From Flavobacteriales bacterium UBA7666 (GTDB lineage Bacteria > Bacteroidota > Bacteroidia > Flavobacteriales_D > Crocinitomicaceae), in contig DLHO01000001.1 of NCBI GenBank assembly GCA_002483265.1, forward strand, positions 1 to 35,208: a stretch of DNA of 35,208 nucleotides. The letters run 5' to 3'. This document shows, one piece after another, positions 32,344 to 35,208 of this stretch (its first letter is position 1; each line of letters starts with the position of its first letter). The notes below the pieces were generated by a model. The model was not told the DNA's origin. It did no database searches and saw only the letters and a list, made by a program, of their open reading frames with translations. Position numbers and translations under genes: made by a program.

Positions 32344-34685
32344 CGGATAACGACTACTTTACCTACCTTCTTCCCTTTTCCTTCTGATGGAGCAGTCCAG
32401 ATAAAATAAACTCCGGAGCTCACTTCTTCACCTGTCAACCTTTTACCATTCCAGGTTGCTGTTCCACCATTTGAAGTGGTTTTATAAACCAGGTTTCCAG
32501 CTGCATCGGTGATTTTTACATCACTATTGTATTTAATTCCCTGAATGGTAATGGGTCCGAAGAAATCAGGTTTCACCGGATTCGGGAAAACAGTTGTTGA
32601 GGCATAATCGGCATCTTCATAAGTAGCATCCGCACGATAAGATACCATTCCATTGTCTGTGATAATAAACAATTCTCCCGTAAGTTGATTGAATTCCATA
32701 TCTAACACCACATTGGAGATCATGGGCGAATTATCCTTATTGAAGTTCGAAATCACTTCCTGACCATCTGCAGAAACCAAAAACACTCCTGATTCAGCGG
32801 TTCCAATCCATTTTCTGTTACCTCCATCAATTTCAATATCTGAAATATATGAATTTCCCAAAAGCATTTCCACGTTTCCGTCATATGTAACTAAAATGCG
32901 GGAAACGTCTGTTACTCCTGAAGCCGAAAAAATTCCGTCACTATTATACAAAACAGCCAATCCATTATCGGTCCCGATCCAAATCTCATCATCAAAATCC
33001 ACAGCTAAAGCCGTTACATTATCGGAGGGCATATTTCCGGAACCAGCTCCGGTTTGCATTACTTTAATGATATCGTCCGAAGGATTTGAAATGGTGCTGT
33101 TGTCCTTATAACCCATCAATCCTTTTCCGTAGATCCCAACCCATTTATTTCCGTTATAATCGATCGCCAACTCGGAAGCAAAGGCATTTGAAATTAATGG
33201 ATTGGTTGACATGGCATACCAACTGCCATCAGCAGTGCGAACTTTCAATATTTTCGGAGAATAGGCATTGACAACCCATAAGTTTCCGTCTTCATCGTAA
33301 TCCAAACTCGTGATACAGGTCATATTATTTCCCAGAGCTGTATTTTCCAAAATGGAATTAGAGGCCCCATAAGTGTGCGTAATTTCCGAACCATTGATGA
33401 TGCTTACTCCTTTTTCACAATATCCCCCAAGGGCCACTTCATCCAGATTTTTAGGATTAATTGCTGCCGCACCAATATCCCAAACTCCGCTCGTCCATAA
33501 AGCAGGCTGGGTATTTTTATCGTACAGATTCCATGTTTCCTCTTTCATTGTATATGCTCCCGGAAGACTGAAGTTTAAGGATACACGGTCAATGGTTCCA
33601 GCTGTTACTACGATCTTTCCGTCATTTCCATTGATACTGAAGAAATCGTTCTTGGGAGGGCCTTCCGTGGAAATGATTTTTGCATTCCCGAAAGGATCAA
33701 ATTTGACCAGTCCGTTCCGATAATCTGCGATCCAATAATTGGTTCCGTCATAAGCAACTCCGCGCATTTCCGGAGCCGGATTTGAATAACCGGAGATCCC
33801 AAAAAAGATCGAATTGTCATCATTAAAAAGCAAGTATGAATCGGCAAAGCTGACCCCGAATTTATTGTTGATCATCTGAAAATTAATGATTTCCATACTA
33901 AACTGATGGCCAATAAACTCTTGCAATCCGCCAGAAGTAACTTTCATAATTGAATCACCTCCAAAAGCTTCTTTTTTAGCTAACACATATAACTCGTTGT
34001 TATAAACTCCACCTTTCTGATAAGATACATCCAAAGCCGGTACGTCCACCCGCGTATCCACACTCCAGTTATTGGGATTTCCCAACAAGGGATTATTTTC
34101 GAAGGCTTTCACCATTCCATCATTATGCAATGCGAAGATCGAATCATTCAAAAACAAAATCGACTGATAATTTTTGGGAACCGTGAATGGATTGTAGGTA
34201 TCCTTTACTTCGTGTTTAATCGGATCTAAAACAATAATTGCAAATCCGGTAGCAGCAAATACTTTCCCATTTCTGGATGTAAAGCTGTTGATCCGTTTGT
34301 TTCCTGTAATTGCAGCCAACTTCACTGCAGGAATGTTGACGATACTTCCATCCGAATAAAGCTGATCAATGTTTCCATTATCGTATCCGATAAAAAAAGA
34401 CTTTGTTCCCGAATCATAGGTGATACAGGAAACTAAGATATCCGAAAGACCATTCTGATCATTGTAAATTTTTGTTTCTCCAGCCGCTTCATCGTATTCA
34501 ATGATTCCGGTTTTTAAGGCAGCCATAGCAAGTCCATCCCCATAAGCCACATCAATTGCCTGTGAAGCAGCCACATGCATACGCCACTGACCGGTTCCGA
34601 GTTGCGCAAATGCAGCGGAAGATAAACCCATTAAAACTACTAAAAGAAGACTTCGCATGAAATTTGTTTTGGTGTATAAACGCAT
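32340..34685 (-). CDS. porZ: PorZ-like two-propeller protein with type IX C-terminal domain, 781 aa
   Basis: Resembles PorZ, the surface T9SS component that supplies anionic LPS for cargo anchoring. The signal peptide includes MRSLLLVVLMGLSSAAFAQ. The mature N-terminus GQWRMHVAASQAIDVAYGD and repeated blades such as YNDQNGLSDILVSCITYDSG, ALAVDFDDEIWIGTDNGLAVLY and DIEIDGGNRKWIGTAESGVF are the two beta-propeller pattern seen in two-component-regulator and PorZ proteins. The end (VFPNPVKPDFFGP...GVYFIW...KVGKVVVIR) is a T9SS-type C-terminal domain. The recO neighbour supports PorZ; a generic propeller protein is the alternative. ATG 34685 lies six bases after a -7 box; ATG 34658 is the alternative with a shorter signal peptide. 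Confidence 0.8.
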   Translation of the reverse strand: MRLYTKTNFMRSLLLVVLMGLSSAAFAQLGTGQWRMHVAASQAIDVAYGDGLAMAALKTGIIEYDEAAGETKIYNDQNGLSDILVSCITYDSGTKSFFIGYDNGNIDQLYSDGSIVNIPAVKLAAITGNKRINSFTSRNGKVFAATGFAIIVLDPIKHEVKDTYNPFTVPKNYQSILFLNDSIFALHNDGMVKAFENNPLLGNPNNWSVDTRVDVPALDVSYQKGGVYNNELYVLAKKEAFGGDSIMKVTSGGLQEFIGHQFSMEIINFQMINNKFGVSFADSYLLFNDDNSIFFGISGYSNPAPEMRGVAYDGTNYWIADYRNGLVKFDPFGNAKIISTEGPPKNDFFSINGNDGKIVVTAGTIDRVSLNFSLPGAYTMKEETWNLYDKNTQPALWTSGVWDIGAAAINPKNLDEVALGGYCEKGVSIINGSEITHTYGASNSILENTALGNNMTCITSLDYDEDGNLWVVNAYSPKILKVRTADGSWYAMSTNPLISNAFASELAIDYNGNKWVGIYGKGLMGYKDNSTISNPSDDIIKVMQTGAGSGNMPSDNVTALAVDFDDEIWIGTDNGLAVLYNSDGIFSASGVTDVSRILVTYDGNVEMLLGNSYISDIEIDGGNRKWIGTAESGVFLVSADGQEVISNFNKDNSPMISNVVLDMEFNQLTGELFIITDNGMVSYRADATYEDADYASTTVFPNPVKPDFFGPITIQGIKYNSDVKITDAAGNLVYKTTSNGGTATWNGKRLTGEEVSSGVYFIWTAPSEGKGKKVGKVVVIR

Positions 34686-34691
34686 ACTCTT

Positions 34692-34699
34692 CAAAATTA
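34692..34699 (-). promoter_or_regulatory. -7 box of the porZ-recO unit
   Basis: TAATTTTG on the minus strand, six bases before ATG 34685 and 33 before ATG 34658. Confidence 0.5.
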
Positions 34700-34733
34700 T
34701 TGGAAAAATCGCAAGAGAAGTGAAAAAAGGAAC

Positions 34734-34741
34734 TAATTTTG
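34734..34741 (+). promoter_or_regulatory. -7 box of the tRNA-Arg unit
   Basis: TAATTTTG on the plus strand, 75 bases before the tRNA. Transcription would start near 34746 and include the duplicated tRNA fragment in the leader. Confidence 0.45.
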
Positions 34742-34764
34742 GGTTTAGATTGAAAAATCAATCG

Positions 34765-34806
34765 AAAAGGCTCCGTAGCTCAGCCTTCCTGAAGGATTTG
34801 AGCTAC
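34765..34806 (+). repeat. duplicated tRNA-Arg 5' fragment forming a hairpin
   Basis: AAAAGGCTCCGTAGCTCAGC (34765-34784) is an exact copy of 34813-34832, which includes the first 16 bases of tRNA-Arg. Its GTAGCTCA (34775-34782) pairs with TGAGCTAC (34799-34806), and CCTTC pairs with GAAGG inside. The copy therefore folds into a hairpin and not a tRNA. Confidence 0.85.
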
Positions 34807-34816
34807 ATCACCAAAA

Positions 34817-34890
34817 GGCTCCGTAGCTCAGCTGTATAGAGCACTGGATTTCGGCTCCAGCGGTCGGGGGTTAGAATCCCTCCGGGGTCA
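34817..34890 (+). tRNA. tRNA-Arg (anticodon TCG)
   Basis: Full cloverleaf: acceptor GGCTCCG/CGGGGTC (two G-U pairs) with discriminator A; D stem GCTC/GAGC; anticodon stem CTGGA/TCCAG with loop TTTCGGC, so anticodon TCG reading CGA; T stem GGGGG/CCCTC. CCA is not encoded. The D loop has T at position 19 and the T loop has A at 56, in place of the near-universal G19 and C56. A strong terminator follows directly. Confidence 0.93.
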
Positions 34891-34891
34891 C

Positions 34892-34939
34892 AAAAAGAAA
34901 AAGAGCGTTTAACGGCAGTTAGACGCTCTTTTTCTTTTT
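34892..34939 (+). terminator. strong terminator after tRNA-Arg
   Basis: AAAAAGAAAAAGAGCGT pairs with ACGCTCTTTTTCTTTTT, and TTAAC/GTTAG continues the stem to a GGCA loop. It starts two bases after the tRNA end and releases in a T-rich tract. Confidence 0.9.
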
Positions 34940-35208
34940 ACCCTCTTCTCTCGCTCTCACACTCACTCTGAACTCTTTTTCTTTCAGGCACGAGTGTGAG
35001 AGCAGAGAGCGTAATCTGTGTTCGAAGCTGAGATTTTGTTTCCCCCTTTTGGAGGGGGGATTAAGGGGGAGGATGTCTCAAATCTCCTGCAAACCATTGA
35101 TTTTATTCTGTTTTCCAAACATTCAATATGGTTCGAATCCCGATGGCTTTTCGCTAACCATTAAGCGATTCAAAATATTACCCTAAAACATTAATAATTA
35201 TCGTTTAT
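34940..35208. other. right-edge noncoding stretch with inverted repeat and G-rich repeat
   Basis: No gene is seen. CTCTCGCTCTCACACTC (34948-34964) pairs with 34992-35009 apart from one bulged base, around a 27-base loop. At 35042-35058 CCCCCT/AGGGGG forms a short hairpin, followed by a second GGGGGA block to 35072; such C/G-run repeats are common between genes in this phylum. From 35073 to the edge nothing is recognisable. Confidence 0.6.

Noticed and set aside
34769..34816. A second, complete tRNA gene upstream of tRNA-Arg
   Set aside because: Only the first 16 bases of the tRNA are repeated; there is no anticodon or T arm.
35130..35141. GGTTCGAATCCC, looking like a tRNA T arm
   Set aside because: No matching T stem, anticodon arm or acceptor is present around it; a chance match or a tiny remnant at most.

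Overview
The window looks like chromosomal DNA from a Bacteroidota bacterium, most likely order Flavobacteriales (Crocinitomicaceae/Fluviicola-like; the genus is a guess). Support comes from AT-rich DNA, many TAnnTTTG promoter boxes, type IX secretion genes (a PorZ-like protein and a cargo with a type A sorting tail), a DUF4271-hemD pair, a CCC-motif-type membrane protein, a SPOR-tailed amidase and several signal-peptide beta-barrel proteins. There is no phage, integrase, IS element or CRISPR array. The window is mostly housekeeping with small accessory touches.

Left part (1-7.6 kb): a tRNA-Asn cut by the edge, an SSB paralogue, a cell-wall amidase, a family 2 glycosyltransferase convergent with hemW, two small proteins, glutaryl-CoA dehydrogenase, then DUF4271 and hemD. 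Middle (7.8-16.1 kb): PBP1A followed almost without gaps by scoA, two paralogous multi-membrane GT-C-like proteins, scoB and a polyprenyl-phosphate-type glycosyltransferase. The two CoA-transferase subunits, normally adjacent, are split by the paralogue pair. The membrane glycosyltransferase-like proteins and the family 2 enzyme could form a donor-synthesis and transfer route.

Right part (16.1-35.2 kb): an OafA-type acyltransferase, a LysE-type exporter, a secreted MORN/YwqK-like repeat protein, yraN, rluB, two outer-membrane barrels, lysS, a diheme lipoprotein next to a T9SS FG-GAP protein, an ABC-F ATPase, and recO overlapping porZ. A tRNA-Arg(TCG) with unusual elbow bases and a strong terminator lie near the right edge.

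Intergenic space holds the most unusual signals. Six copies of a REP-like hairpin share the core CTTCGACTCCGCTCAG; most flanks vary in a way that keeps the stem, and two head-to-head pairs lie at gene ends. Several genes have their start codon only 3-6 bases after a promoter -7 box, which implies leaderless mRNAs. A copy of the tRNA-Arg 5' end sits inside its own likely leader. All functional calls rest on motif recognition by eye; no database search was possible.
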